64,000 nt of DNA from Actinomyces oris. Lineage in GTDB: Bacteria > Actinomycetota > Actinomycetes > Actinomycetales > Actinomycetaceae. The stretch covers positions 49,855 to 113,854 of the forward strand of contig NZ_MSKS01000003.1 in the NCBI RefSeq assembly GCF_001937445.1. The letters run 5' to 3'. The notes beneath the pieces are model-generated. The model was given only the letters and a program-made list of their open reading frames with translations. It made no database searches and was not told the origin of the DNA. Position numbers and translations under genes: made by a program. Positions 43,611 through 52,548 of this stretch are shown in pieces. The stretch's first letter is position 1, and the number at the start of each line of letters is the position of its first letter.

Positions 43611-44684
43611 GTGTCTCGTCCTCTCTCCCGTGGACCGCAGTTCGACGACGACGCAGAGGCGGACGCGGCCGTCGACCGTACCGATCGCATTGACCGCGGA
43701 CGTCCCACCGAGCGGATCGACCTTGACCAGATGGAGGCGCTGCCGGGGGCTACGGAGGCCATCGCCATGCCGCCGGGGGGAGAAGGATGGGGGTACCTGC
43801 CGCCGTCGACGTCGACCCCGCAGCTGGCCGCCTCCCCGGACCAGCGCAGCCAGTACACCCAGGTCCTCCAACCCATGCCCGCGGCGCCGCAGACGATGGC
43901 CATGGAGACGCAGCCGGTCTACCCGGCCGAGCCGGTCCAGCCGGTCTACGTCACCCCCGAGCCCACAAGGCGCACGGTCTCCCAGGTGCCGGTGCAGGAG
44001 ACCTGGAGCGAGCCCGAGCCGGAGCCCCCGGTGCAGCTTCCGCGTCCGCCTGAGCGCCGTCGCACCGCCGCCCTGCCGGTGGGGACGATCATGGTGCTCG
44101 TGGCCTGCGGAGCCCTGGGGTGGGGGACTTACACGCTGCTGAGCACGCTGCACGTCTTCGAGATCCTCTCGACTCGGAGCTGGACACCGAACTGGGCCGC
44201 CATCGGTGCAGCCGGCGGTGGCGCGGTGCTGGCCTTCTTCGCCTTCCTCGTGTCCTGCTCGGCCCTGGCCAGAGCCAAGCCGAAGGGGCCTGCCGTCCTG
44301 TTGGTCCTGGCGGCACTGTTCCTGCCCCTGGTGGCCACAGGAGCGGGCGTCTACTACGGGGCGGGCGTGCTCAAGACGCACACCCTGGCCGAGGCGGAGA
44401 GCTTCTCCGGTCAGATCAAGATCGGCAACGTCGACCAGGCCCTCAAGGCCCTGGAGTCCGGCGCCTCCTTCCCCGGACGGGACGACCTCATCAGCATCCT
44501 CAACACGGTCAAGGACAAGGCCGCCGAGCAGGGCGTCGCCCCGTCGGACACGGACTCGCAGGGGACCGACCAGTCCGGGGACCAGCAGGACGGCTCCCAG
44601 GACGGCGGCTCCCAGGATGATGGCGGTCAGGACGGCGGGGACGGCCAGCAGGGTGAGGGCGACTCGGACGGCGGCCAGGGCTAG
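43611..44684 (+). CDS. Multi-TM protein, paralogue 3, with acidic repeat tail
   Basis: A 357-residue protein from a GTG with AAGGAG in front. The N-terminal 150 residues are Pro/Glu/Gln-rich. Three hydrophobic segments (about 160-182, 196-218, 228-250) match paralogues 1 and 2 (GTYTLLSTLHVFEIL, then AVLAFFAFLV and ARAKPKGPAVLLVL). The shared tail QALKALESGASFPGRDDLISIL follows. The last 45 residues are a Gly/Asp/Gln/Ser repeat (QDGSQDGGSQDDGGQDGG). Together with the copies at 23.3 and 25.8 kb it brackets the tubulin/GTPase cluster. Confidence 0.72.
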   Translation: MSRPLSRGPQFDDDAEADAAVDRTDRIDRGRPTERIDLDQMEALPGATEAIAMPPGGEGWGYLPPSTSTPQLAASPDQRSQYTQVLQPMPAAPQTMAMETQPVYPAEPVQPVYVTPEPTRRTVSQVPVQETWSEPEPEPPVQLPRPPERRRTAALPVGTIMVLVACGALGWGTYTLLSTLHVFEILSTRSWTPNWAAIGAAGGGAVLAFFAFLVSCSALARAKPKGPAVLLVLAALFLPLVATGAGVYYGAGVLKTHTLAEAESFSGQIKIGNVDQALKALESGASFPGRDDLISILNTVKDKAAEQGVAPSDTDSQGTDQSGDQQDGSQDGGSQDDGGQDGGDGQQGEGDSDGGQG

Positions 44685-44845
44685 CCTCGGGCGCGGTGGG
44701 ACGTTGGGCGCACCGAGGGCGGCTCTGTCAGTGCTTGTTCGCGGGCGGTGCTGATCGCATGTCAAGACTGGGTGACGAAACTGGTGCGCGGCCGGTTTCT
44801 GTAGGGTAAGACTGCCGTGTTTGATTCCCTATCGAAGGCAGCCCT

Positions 44846-47665
44846 GTGTCCAACAGCAGTTTTCCTCCCGACCCTTCGTATGGCACTGGTCAGGCTCCAG
44901 TCCCTGCGCCCCCGATGACGTCGGGGCCGGAGACCGGTAGCTTCCCCGCTGTGCCCGTGCCGCCTCCGCCGAGCGCCCCCGTGCCTGAGGCGCCCAGTGC
45001 GGCCGGGGCTCCTCCGCCGCCCCCGGCCGCCGCCCCCGGAGGAGAAGCCGTGGCCGCCCCGAACACGATGGGCGTCCCGGCCGCCGCCCCCGCTCCTGGA
45101 GCGCCGGCGCCGCAGGCTCAAGGCGGGTTCGTGCAGCCCGTGCAGGCCGCTCAGCCTTCGCCCCTGGCGCAGACCTTCACCGCCTGGTTCCGCGGCCCGG
45201 GCCTGACCTCTACGGCCCTGAGCCTGGCGATCGTGCTCGGATCCGCAGCTATCAGCGCGATCCTCACGATGGTGGCCATGTCCACCACGGACTCGACGAA
45301 GACGTTCCCGACGACCTTCTCCACGCTGCCGTTGCTCATGGGCTGGAGCCTGGGCGGGCAGTTCGTCATGTCAGGGTCGAACGAGTACGAGACCATCACC
45401 CTGACCTTCACGCTGCTGCCCATGGGGGCGCTGACCGCCGCTGGCATCGGGGTCTTCTGGCTGGCGCGCCGCCGGGCCGCGGTTGACGGGTCGGCGGCCC
45501 CTCTGGTCCCGACTCTGGCGCGGGCCGGAGCCGAGGCTCTGGCTGTGGCGCTGGTGGCCTGCTTGGTGACGGCCCCGTTCTCCATGACCGCCAAGATGAT
45601 GGGCCTGAAGGTCATGACGGTCTCCTCCTCCGCGCTGATGACGATCCTGCTGGTGACTGTGGTGGTCTTCGTGGCGCTGATGGTGGCTCGCAGTGGCGGG
45701 GCGCTGCTTGAGCGCCTGCCGAGCCCGGTGGTGCAGATCGGCCGTGAGCTGGGAGCCTTGAGCACCGCACTGGGTGTGGTCCTGGGGATCTTCATCATTG
45801 TCGCCTACATCGCTGCGGTACTGATCCAGGGGTCGGGTTTCGCCTCGATTCTTCTGCTGCCGGTGCTCCTGCCGAACCTGGTGCTGCTTGCCCTGGGCAT
45901 GGGGTCCCTGGGAGGTATCACCCTGGACAAGAGTGAGGCCGCGGCGGCCCTGGCCTACTTCCTGCCGTCCTTGGGCGGCAAGGACGGCGGCGACGCCTAC
46001 GCCTGGACTTGGTTCGGCAGCTGGTCGATCCTGCTGTTCGCGGCCATGATCGTGGCCATCGTGGCGGCGGCGCTGCGCGTGGGTGTCAGGCGTGCCCGCA
46101 CGGGGCGGACCGAGTGGCGGCGCGTCTGGCAGCTTCCGCTCGTGTCGCTGGCCCTGGGGGCGATCGTCTTCTACGGGCTGCTTCCGTTGCGTTTCTCAGG
46201 CGCTGACACCCCGATGCGTTCCTCGGGCGGTGGATCGGGCCACTACATGTCGCTGAGCATGCAGCCCAACGCCCTGACCTTCCTCATGGTTGGGATCGTC
46301 GCGGCGATCATCTCGGTGCTGGCCGAGCTGCTCCCCCTGTGGGTCTACTCCTCCTTCCCGGCAGTGCTGCAGCTGGCCGGCGGGAAGAAGGCCAGCGCGG
46401 CCTGGCGTGCGGGCACCTCCGGCGTGAGTCCGACGTCGTCGTCCCAGCAGTGGGCGTACAGCACCGACCCGGCCACGGGGGCCAGCATCGCCACGGACCC
46501 GGCCACCGGTGCCGTCTTCTCCATGGACCCGGCGACCGGCCAGTGGGTGGAGACCACGCCGGCCTCACAGGCCCCGGCTCCCGGCTTCGGCGGCGCGGCC
46601 GCAGGCGCGCCTGCTTCGGGCCAGCTGCCCGAGCCCGCCCCGATGAGTGCGGCCTCGCGCAAGAAGGTCATTCTGGGACTGTCCGCCTTCGGAGTCGTGG
46701 TGGCACTGGTGGTGGCCGGCGTCGTCGCGCTCAATATCGTCAACGGCATGCGCGGCCCTGACAAGGCGGTCGAGAGCTACCTGACGCTCCTGTCGGAGGG
46801 GAAGGCCGCTGAGGCCACCAAGATGGTGGACCCCGGTGTCCCCAACGACCAGCGCAAGCTGCTGACCGACGACGCCCTCAAGGCCGCCAAGGCGAGGATC
46901 AAGGTCACCAAGATTGACAAGCCCACCATCTCCGGTGACACCGCCACGATCAAGGCTCACCTGTCCTTGGACGGGAAGGCCTTCGAGTACAACTTCACCG
47001 CCTCGAAGACGTCGGGCTCCTTCGGGCTGGACAGCTGGAAGGTGGATAAGCCCCTCGTGGTCTCCGCGGACTTCAGCTCCTCCTCGCTTCCGGGGCTGAA
47101 GGTCGCAGGGGTCGCCATCGACATGGCCAAGGATAAAGACGGGTTGAGTGGGTATCGCTCGACCCAGGTCGTCTACCCGGGTGTCTACCCGGTGGCGGCG
47201 CCGGATTCTGTCAGCAAGTACCTCACTGCCAAGGAGACCTCCTTCACCCTGATTCCTTCGGGTGAGGGTGTGAGCGCGGAGGCGGAGTCGGTGGGCACCC
47301 AGACGGTGGATGCCACGCCCACTGACGAGCTCAAGACCAAGGCGCTGGAGAAGGTCAAGGAGCAGACGAAGACTTGTGCGACCGTCCCGACGAACTCGGA
47401 TAAGACCTGCCCCTTCCAGACCTCCTCGGACATGACCTCGTTGTCGGTGGAGAAGGACGCTACGAAGGTGGAGTTCTCCAAGGACAGCAATGACCTGTCC
47501 TTCACCTCCGACGAGATCAGCATCTCCGGGTCTCCCAAGCCGACGGCCTTCGACAAGAACCCCAGCCCCCGCAAGGCGAAGTTCACCTTCTCCGGGAAGG
47601 TGGAGCTGCCGGAGGGCGGTGGTGAGCCCACCATCACGATCGAGTCCAGCAGCAGCGTCTTCTAG
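44846..47665 (+). CDS. Large multi-TM protein with DPATG repeats and extracytoplasmic tail
   Basis: A 939-residue protein from a GTG. A Pro/Ala-rich cytoplasmic N-terminus (about 1-110) is followed by about eight hydrophobic segments between residues 120 and 510. Three DPATG-containing units (TDPATGASIATDPATGAVF, then MDPATGQWVE) lie near 545-570. Another TM segment (about 615-637) leads to a C-terminal domain of about 300 residues that begins GPDKAVESYLTLLSEGKAAEA. That start resembles extracytoplasmic DUF4878-like or TcaA-like folds. Function is unknown. It converges on sbcC with a shared hairpin between them. Confidence 0.72.
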   Translation: MSNSSFPPDPSYGTGQAPVPAPPMTSGPETGSFPAVPVPPPPSAPVPEAPSAAGAPPPPPAAAPGGEAVAAPNTMGVPAAAPAPGAPAPQAQGGFVQPVQAAQPSPLAQTFTAWFRGPGLTSTALSLAIVLGSAAISAILTMVAMSTTDSTKTFPTTFSTLPLLMGWSLGGQFVMSGSNEYETITLTFTLLPMGALTAAGIGVFWLARRRAAVDGSAAPLVPTLARAGAEALAVALVACLVTAPFSMTAKMMGLKVMTVSSSALMTILLVTVVVFVALMVARSGGALLERLPSPVVQIGRELGALSTALGVVLGIFIIVAYIAAVLIQGSGFASILLLPVLLPNLVLLALGMGSLGGITLDKSEAAAALAYFLPSLGGKDGGDAYAWTWFGSWSILLFAAMIVAIVAAALRVGVRRARTGRTEWRRVWQLPLVSLALGAIVFYGLLPLRFSGADTPMRSSGGGSGHYMSLSMQPNALTFLMVGIVAAIISVLAELLPLWVYSSFPAVLQLAGGKKASAAWRAGTSGVSPTSSSQQWAYSTDPATGASIATDPATGAVFSMDPATGQWVETTPASQAPAPGFGGAAAGAPASGQLPEPAPMSAASRKKVILGLSAFGVVVALVVAGVVALNIVNGMRGPDKAVESYLTLLSEGKAAEATKMVDPGVPNDQRKLLTDDALKAAKARIKVTKIDKPTISGDTATIKAHLSLDGKAFEYNFTASKTSGSFGLDSWKVDKPLVVSADFSSSSLPGLKVAGVAIDMAKDKDGLSGYRSTQVVYPGVYPVAAPDSVSKYLTAKETSFTLIPSGEGVSAEAESVGTQTVDATPTDELKTKALEKVKEQTKTCATVPTNSDKTCPFQTSSDMTSLSVEKDATKVEFSKDSNDLSFTSDEISISGSPKPTAFDKNPSPRKAKFTFSGKVELPEGGGEPTITIESSSSVF

Positions 47666-47670
47666 GGCGA

Positions 47671-47706
47671 CTGGCCGGTGCCGGCTGCTGGGTCGGCATC
47701 GGCCAG
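47671..47706. terminator. Hairpin between converging genes
   Basis: CTGGCCGGTGCCG (47671-47683) pairs with CGGCATCGGCCAG (47694-47706) with one wobble, around a 10-base loop. It lies in the 66-base gap between the membrane-protein gene and sbcC, which converge, so it may terminate both transcripts. Confidence 0.65.
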
Positions 47707-47731
47707 GAGGATGCGTTCGCGGCGCGTCGTC

Positions 47732-50700
47732 TCAGGCGGTCACCTTCAGGGTGGATCCGCCCGAGGAGACGCGCCGCACTGCGATGCGCTCGGCGATCTG
47801 GTCGCGCAGCTCGGCCACGTGGGAGACGATGCCGACGGTGCGCCCGCCGGCGCGCAGGTGGTCGATCTGGGCCATGACGGCCTGGAGGGTGTCGGCGTCC
47901 AGGGTGCCGAAGCCTTCGTCGATGAAGAGGGTCTCCAGGCTCACGCCCCCGGACTCGGCCGAGACGACGTCGGCCAGGGCGAGGGCCAGTGACAGGGAGA
48001 CGTAGAAGGTCTCTCCACCTGAGAGGGTCCGGGGGTCGCGGGTGCGCTCGTCTCCGAGGTGGTCGACGACGGCCAGGCCCAGTCCTTTGCGGCGACGGCG
48101 TTGGCTGGTCTCCTCGGCGACCCGGATGAGCTCGTAGCGCCCGGAGGACATCTGGGACAGGCGCTCGTTGGCGAAGACGAGGACCTCCTCGAAGCGGGCC
48201 TGCAGCACCCAGGTGGCCAGGGGCGTGCTGGCCTGGTTCTCCCCGCGGGCGAGGTTCGCCACCCGGATGAGGTCGGCGCTGGAGCCGGCCGCCTCCTCAT
48301 AGGCGGTGGCCGCCTGCTCGACGCCGTCGACGGCCCGGCGCAGGTGCTCGTGGGACTCGGCGGTGCGTGCCTGAGCGGAGGCGGCCTGCCTGGCGGCGGC
48401 GTCCGCCTGGGCGAGCTCGACGGTGGCAGCTTCGAGGCGGTCCTCCTCCTGGCCGCTCAGGGCGGCGATCTGCGGGTCCTCCAGGCCCAGGCGGACCCGC
48501 TCGCGGGCGGTGGCGGCGGTGCGCACGCCGGCCGACAGGGCCTCGATGGCACCGCGCTCCATGAGGGCCGCCGTTGCCTGGGCCGCGCCGGTGAAGCCTT
48601 CCTCTGTCAGCGCCGTGGCCAGGTCGGCCAGGGCGGTGCGGGCCTGGGCCAGGGCGGTGCGGGCAGTGTCGATGTCCTGGGAGGCGTCCTCGGCCTCCTT
48701 GGCCCGCACGAGGAGCGCGGCGGCGCGGGCGGTGACGCTCGGCCAGGTCCCGCGCGCCTCCAGGCAGCGCTGCTGGTCCTGGGCGAGGGTCTCGCGCTCG
48801 GCCTCCAGGCGGCTGCGGGCGGACTCCTGGGCGGAGCGGGCGGTATGGAGCGCGGCGCGCTCCTGCTCGGTGCCGGCATCGAAGGCCTCGAGGCGCTCCA
48901 CCAGTTCTTCGACGCCGTCGGCTGCGGCCCGCGCCGTGGCCAGGGCGGTGGCGGCCGCCTCCAGCGCCTCCTTGGCGGCGAGTGCATCCATGCCGTCACT
49001 GGCGCGCTGGGCCTCCTGAAGCCGGGTGGCACAGGCGTCGCGCTCCCGGACGGCGCCGCTGAGCGCCTCGTCGGCCTGCCGCTGGTACTCCTCAGCGGCC
49101 TCGACCTGCTGGCGGGTGGCGCCGTCGGTGCCGGCGGTGGCGGGGGAGGGATGCGTGGTCGAGCCGCACACGGGGCAGGGCTCGCCCTCGGTGAGTTCAC
49201 CGGCGAGTGCCCCGGCGGTCCCGGAGATCCAGGCCAGGCGGGTGGCACGTACCCGTTCGGTCGCCTCCCGCGCGAGCGTCGCCGCCTCAGTGCAGGCAGC
49301 GTCTCGCTGGGCGAGCTGGGCGCTGAGCTGCTCGACGGCCAGGGCCGCCCGGTGACGCTCCTCGGCCCGGGCCCGGCGGTCCTGAAGGCCGTCGAGGCGC
49401 TCGTGGGCCGCGCGCGCAGCCTCCAGCGTCTCCACCAGGGCGGTGCGCTGCGCGGGGCGCTCGGCGAGCTTCTCCGCGCGCTGCTCCAACTGGCCGGCGG
49501 AGTGCTGCAGCTCCGCCTCCCGCTGCTGTAAGGCACTCTCGCGCTCAGGGAGGCCGGCCTCGAGGTCCACGAGGGTCTCGAGCTGCCCGTGCTCGCGACG
49601 GCAGTGGTGCGCCAGGTCGTCAAGGCTGCGGGGGCTCAGGGCCTCGGCGCGGTCCGTCTCGGAGACATCGGCCGCCACAGGGGTCTCTGCCACCTCGGAG
49701 TTCTGCGAGGCCGTGTCCACTTCGGTATTGCCGGCCCTCGCCTCGCTGGGTTCATCCTCGAGGGCGGTGAGCTGGCGCTGCGCCTCACGGACCAGGGGCT
49801 CGACGAGAGCAGCGGGCGTCACCGCGGCACCATGACTGTGGGTGTTGCTGCCGGTGGCCTCCTCCGTGCTGCCGGCACTGGTGACTCCGGCCTGTTCGGC
49901 CAGGTGGGCCAGCCCGCTCTGGTCGGCGCGGGCGGCCAGTGCGGCGACGGCCTGCTGGGCGCGGCGACGGGCGGCCTGCTCGGCGACCAGGTAGGGCCGC
50001 ATCTGGGAGGCGCGCTCGGCGGCCTGAAGACGCCGAGCATCGTCGGCCTCCTGCTCAGCGCGCTCAGCCAGCCGCTCCTTCTCCTCAATGAGGGCCCGGC
50101 GTCGCTCCAGGAGGTCGTGGAGGCTCTGAGCCTCCTCGCGCGCCGACTGCGCCCGCGTGAGGGTCGTTCCCGCGGCCTCGGCGTGGGCGTCGGCCAATGC
50201 GACCCGGTTGCGGGAGGCCTCCAGAACCTCAGCCCCGATGCGGCGAAGAGCCACCAGGTCCGGGGCGGTGCCCGCTATCGCCGTCTCCAAGGCCTGGGCC
50301 GGTGCCTGGGCAGGACCGGCGTCGTCGGCCTCCTGAGGCTCCGCGCGGTCGGCGTCTTCCATGGGCAGCGGCAGTGCCTCCTGGGTCCCTCCGGGCGGGG
50401 CCTTCTGCGGTGAGTCCTCCGGGTGAACCGCCTGAGCGGCGTCGTCGGCCTCCTCGCCGGCATCTGTGGTTCTAGTGGGGGAGGGGGCCTCGGTGAGGAG
50501 GGGGTGCCGTCCCAGGGAGGCGACCTGCCCGCGCAGGTCGGCCGCGGCCTGCTCGACCCGCCGGGCCCCGTCCCGGGAGGCCTGGATGAGGGCGTCCTGG
50601 ATGGCGTCGTAGATGCCGGTGCCGAAGACGTCCTTGAGGAGGTGCTGGCGCTCGGAGGAGTCGGCGCGCAGGAACCGGGCGAACTTGCCCTGCGGAAGGA

Positions 50701-51175
50701 CGACCGTCTGCGTGAACTGCTCCCGGCTTAAGCCCACGGCGCGCGCGATCTCCGCGTCGGCGTCGCCCACGCGGGTGACGGGCTCGTCGAGCGGCTGACC
50801 GCCGACCTCGGCCAGGTGCCAGAGCTTGACGGTGCCGTTCTGGGTGGTGGTTCCCTGGCCGCGCCGCTTGGCCCGCTCGTAGGTGGGGGTGCGGCGCACC
50901 CGGTAGACGCCGGCGCCGGTGGAGAAGACGAGCTCGATGACGCTCTCGGTGTGCGGGCCCACGAGGGTGGAGCGGATGCGCTCCTTGGAGGAGTCGGCCG
51001 AGTCGGCCACGTCCCCGTAGAGGGCGAAGACGATCGCGTCGATGATGGTGGTCTTGCCTGAGCCGGTGGGGCCGGTGAGCAGGAAGCGGCCGGAGGCCCC
51101 CACGGCGTCGAAGTCGATGTGCTCCCGCCCCGCGTAGGGGCCGATGCCGGTCATGGTCAGGGAGTGGATTCTCAT
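47732..51175 (-). CDS. sbcC: Exonuclease SbcC (SMC-like ATPase subunit)
   Basis: About 1147 residues. With SbcD it forms the MRE11-RAD50-type nuclease that opens hairpins and processes DNA ends. The Walker A is GPTGSGKTT (about 33-41). The Q-loop region FTQTVVLPQGKFARFLRA follows. A long coiled coil carries the zinc hook CPVC near residue 665. The signature LSGGETFYVSLSLALALADV and Walker B LETLFIDEGFGTLD close the head. The ATG at 51175 overlaps the sbcD stop as ATGA. An Ala/Glu/Pro/Asp-rich insertion near residues 200-260 is longer than usual. Confidence 0.96.
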   Translation of the reverse strand: MRIHSLTMTGIGPYAGREHIDFDAVGASGRFLLTGPTGSGKTTIIDAIVFALYGDVADSADSSKERIRSTLVGPHTESVIELVFSTGAGVYRVRRTPTYERAKRRGQGTTTQNGTVKLWHLAEVGGQPLDEPVTRVGDADAEIARAVGLSREQFTQTVVLPQGKFARFLRADSSERQHLLKDVFGTGIYDAIQDALIQASRDGARRVEQAAADLRGQVASLGRHPLLTEAPSPTRTTDAGEEADDAAQAVHPEDSPQKAPPGGTQEALPLPMEDADRAEPQEADDAGPAQAPAQALETAIAGTAPDLVALRRIGAEVLEASRNRVALADAHAEAAGTTLTRAQSAREEAQSLHDLLERRRALIEEKERLAERAEQEADDARRLQAAERASQMRPYLVAEQAARRRAQQAVAALAARADQSGLAHLAEQAGVTSAGSTEEATGSNTHSHGAAVTPAALVEPLVREAQRQLTALEDEPSEARAGNTEVDTASQNSEVAETPVAADVSETDRAEALSPRSLDDLAHHCRREHGQLETLVDLEAGLPERESALQQREAELQHSAGQLEQRAEKLAERPAQRTALVETLEAARAAHERLDGLQDRRARAEERHRAALAVEQLSAQLAQRDAACTEAATLAREATERVRATRLAWISGTAGALAGELTEGEPCPVCGSTTHPSPATAGTDGATRQQVEAAEEYQRQADEALSGAVRERDACATRLQEAQRASDGMDALAAKEALEAAATALATARAAADGVEELVERLEAFDAGTEQERAALHTARSAQESARSRLEAERETLAQDQQRCLEARGTWPSVTARAAALLVRAKEAEDASQDIDTARTALAQARTALADLATALTEEGFTGAAQATAALMERGAIEALSAGVRTAATARERVRLGLEDPQIAALSGQEEDRLEAATVELAQADAAARQAASAQARTAESHEHLRRAVDGVEQAATAYEEAAGSSADLIRVANLARGENQASTPLATWVLQARFEEVLVFANERLSQMSSGRYELIRVAEETSQRRRRKGLGLAVVDHLGDERTRDPRTLSGGETFYVSLSLALALADVVSAESGGVSLETLFIDEGFGTLDADTLQAVMAQIDHLRAGGRTVGIVSHVAELRDQIAERIAVRRVSSGGSTLKVTA

Positions 51176-52497
51176 CGCTCGCTCCTCGCGCTGGCCAGGG
51201 CGGACTCGTAGGCGCTGCGCAGGACGCCGCGCTCGGAGGGCTTGGGGGCGCGCCCGCAGACGTCGTCGAAGAAGTCCTCGGTGATGCGCAGTGGGTCGGC
51301 CGCGGCGGTGACGGTGATGCGCTCGCGGGCGGTGCGCGTGGGGGCCTCGTGCTGGAAGGCCAGGAGGCTGGGGAATCTCTCCTTGAGGGTGGCCAACGCC
51401 CCGGGTAGCCGCTCGCCCTGGAGGATGACGCGCACCCAGGCGCCGGTGGCGTCGTCGAAGGCGGGGGAGAGGAGCTCGGGCATGGTGCCGGTCAGGGTGC
51501 GCACCTGGTGCAGGACCGGGGTGGGGATGCGCTCCAGCCCGGTGACGCCGTCGGCGCCCAGATCCAGCAGGACGGAGGACTTGGTGGCGGAGTTGCGGGC
51601 GCCTTCGGCCTCGTCGAAGGAGAAGGGCAGGGGCGAGCCGGAGTAGACCAGGCGCGGGCCGGCGGGCCGGGTGAGCTCCTGGGGACGGTGGAGGTGGCCG
51701 AGGGCCACGTAGTCCAGGCCGCCGCTGCGCTCGGCCAGGGGCGAGCCGCCCAGGGTGGTGAAGACGCCGGAGGGCACGGAGTCGACGCCGCCGACGCGAA
51801 TGTCCCGCTCGGACTCGCACGCCTCACTGCCGACGACGAAGGCGTGGGCCATGAGCAAGCTCGGCAGGCGCCGACTGCGGGCCGAGCGCAGACGGTCCAG
51901 GTCCGCGGCCACGAGGCGCAGGGCGGCGGAGACGACGGCCTCGTGGGAGCGGGGCAGGCGCGGGTGCTCCGCTTGAACGGGCTGAGAGGCGGTATCCCCG
52001 CTCTCGGCCTGGTCCTCTCCGGCTGTGTGCTTCGCGGGGGTCTCCTCGCCGAGGCGCTCGGCGAGGAGGAGCGGGAGGATCTCGCGGGCAGCGTCGGGGT
52101 CGAGGTAGGGCAGGGCGTGGACGATGGCGCCCTCGTTGCCCTCGGCGTCGGGAAGGATGATGCCGCGGTCGAGGCCGGCGGTGCGGGCCCGGATGATGAG
52201 GCCCTCGCGCATGAGGTCGGCGGCGAAGCCGAGGCGGCGGGCGGAATCGTGGTTGCCGGGGGTCAGGACCACCCGGGTGCGCTCGGTCAGGCGGCGCAGC
52301 GTCTCATCGAGGAGAGCGACAGCATCATTGGGCGGGATGGCGCGGTCGTAGACGTCCCCGGCGACGAGGACGGCATCGACCGACTCGGCGGCGACAAGCT
52401 CGACGAGGTGGTCGGTGAAGGCGGCGTGCGCGTCATCGAGCACGCGCCCATGGAAGGTGCGCCCCAGGTGCCAGTCGGAGGTGTGGAGGATCCGCAT
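51172..52497 (-). CDS. sbcD: Exonuclease SbcD (nuclease subunit)
   Basis: A 441-residue calcineurin-like phosphoesterase, the nuclease subunit partnering SbcC. The motifs are in order: SDWHLGRTFHGR, VLVAGDVYDRAIPP, LTPGNHDSARRLGF, LMAHAFVVGSEACESE and ALGHLHRPQEL. The metal-binding Asp, His and Asn residues are present. The stop overlaps the sbcC start. A NB-ARC gene ends 51 bases upstream in the same direction. The first 28 codons and the upstream spacer are duplicated, in degraded form, at 58873-59024. Confidence 0.96.
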   Translation of the reverse strand: MRILHTSDWHLGRTFHGRVLDDAHAAFTDHLVELVAAESVDAVLVAGDVYDRAIPPNDAVALLDETLRRLTERTRVVLTPGNHDSARRLGFAADLMREGLIIRARTAGLDRGIILPDAEGNEGAIVHALPYLDPDAAREILPLLLAERLGEETPAKHTAGEDQAESGDTASQPVQAEHPRLPRSHEAVVSAALRLVAADLDRLRSARSRRLPSLLMAHAFVVGSEACESERDIRVGGVDSVPSGVFTTLGGSPLAERSGGLDYVALGHLHRPQELTRPAGPRLVYSGSPLPFSFDEAEGARNSATKSSVLLDLGADGVTGLERIPTPVLHQVRTLTGTMPELLSPAFDDATGAWVRVILQGERLPGALATLKERFPSLLAFQHEAPTRTARERITVTAAADPLRITEDFFDDVCGRAPKPSERGVLRSAYESALASARSER

Positions 52498-52548
52498 GCG
52501 GACACTGTCTCACAGCCCACCGACATCAATGACGGCACCTTGTGGCGG

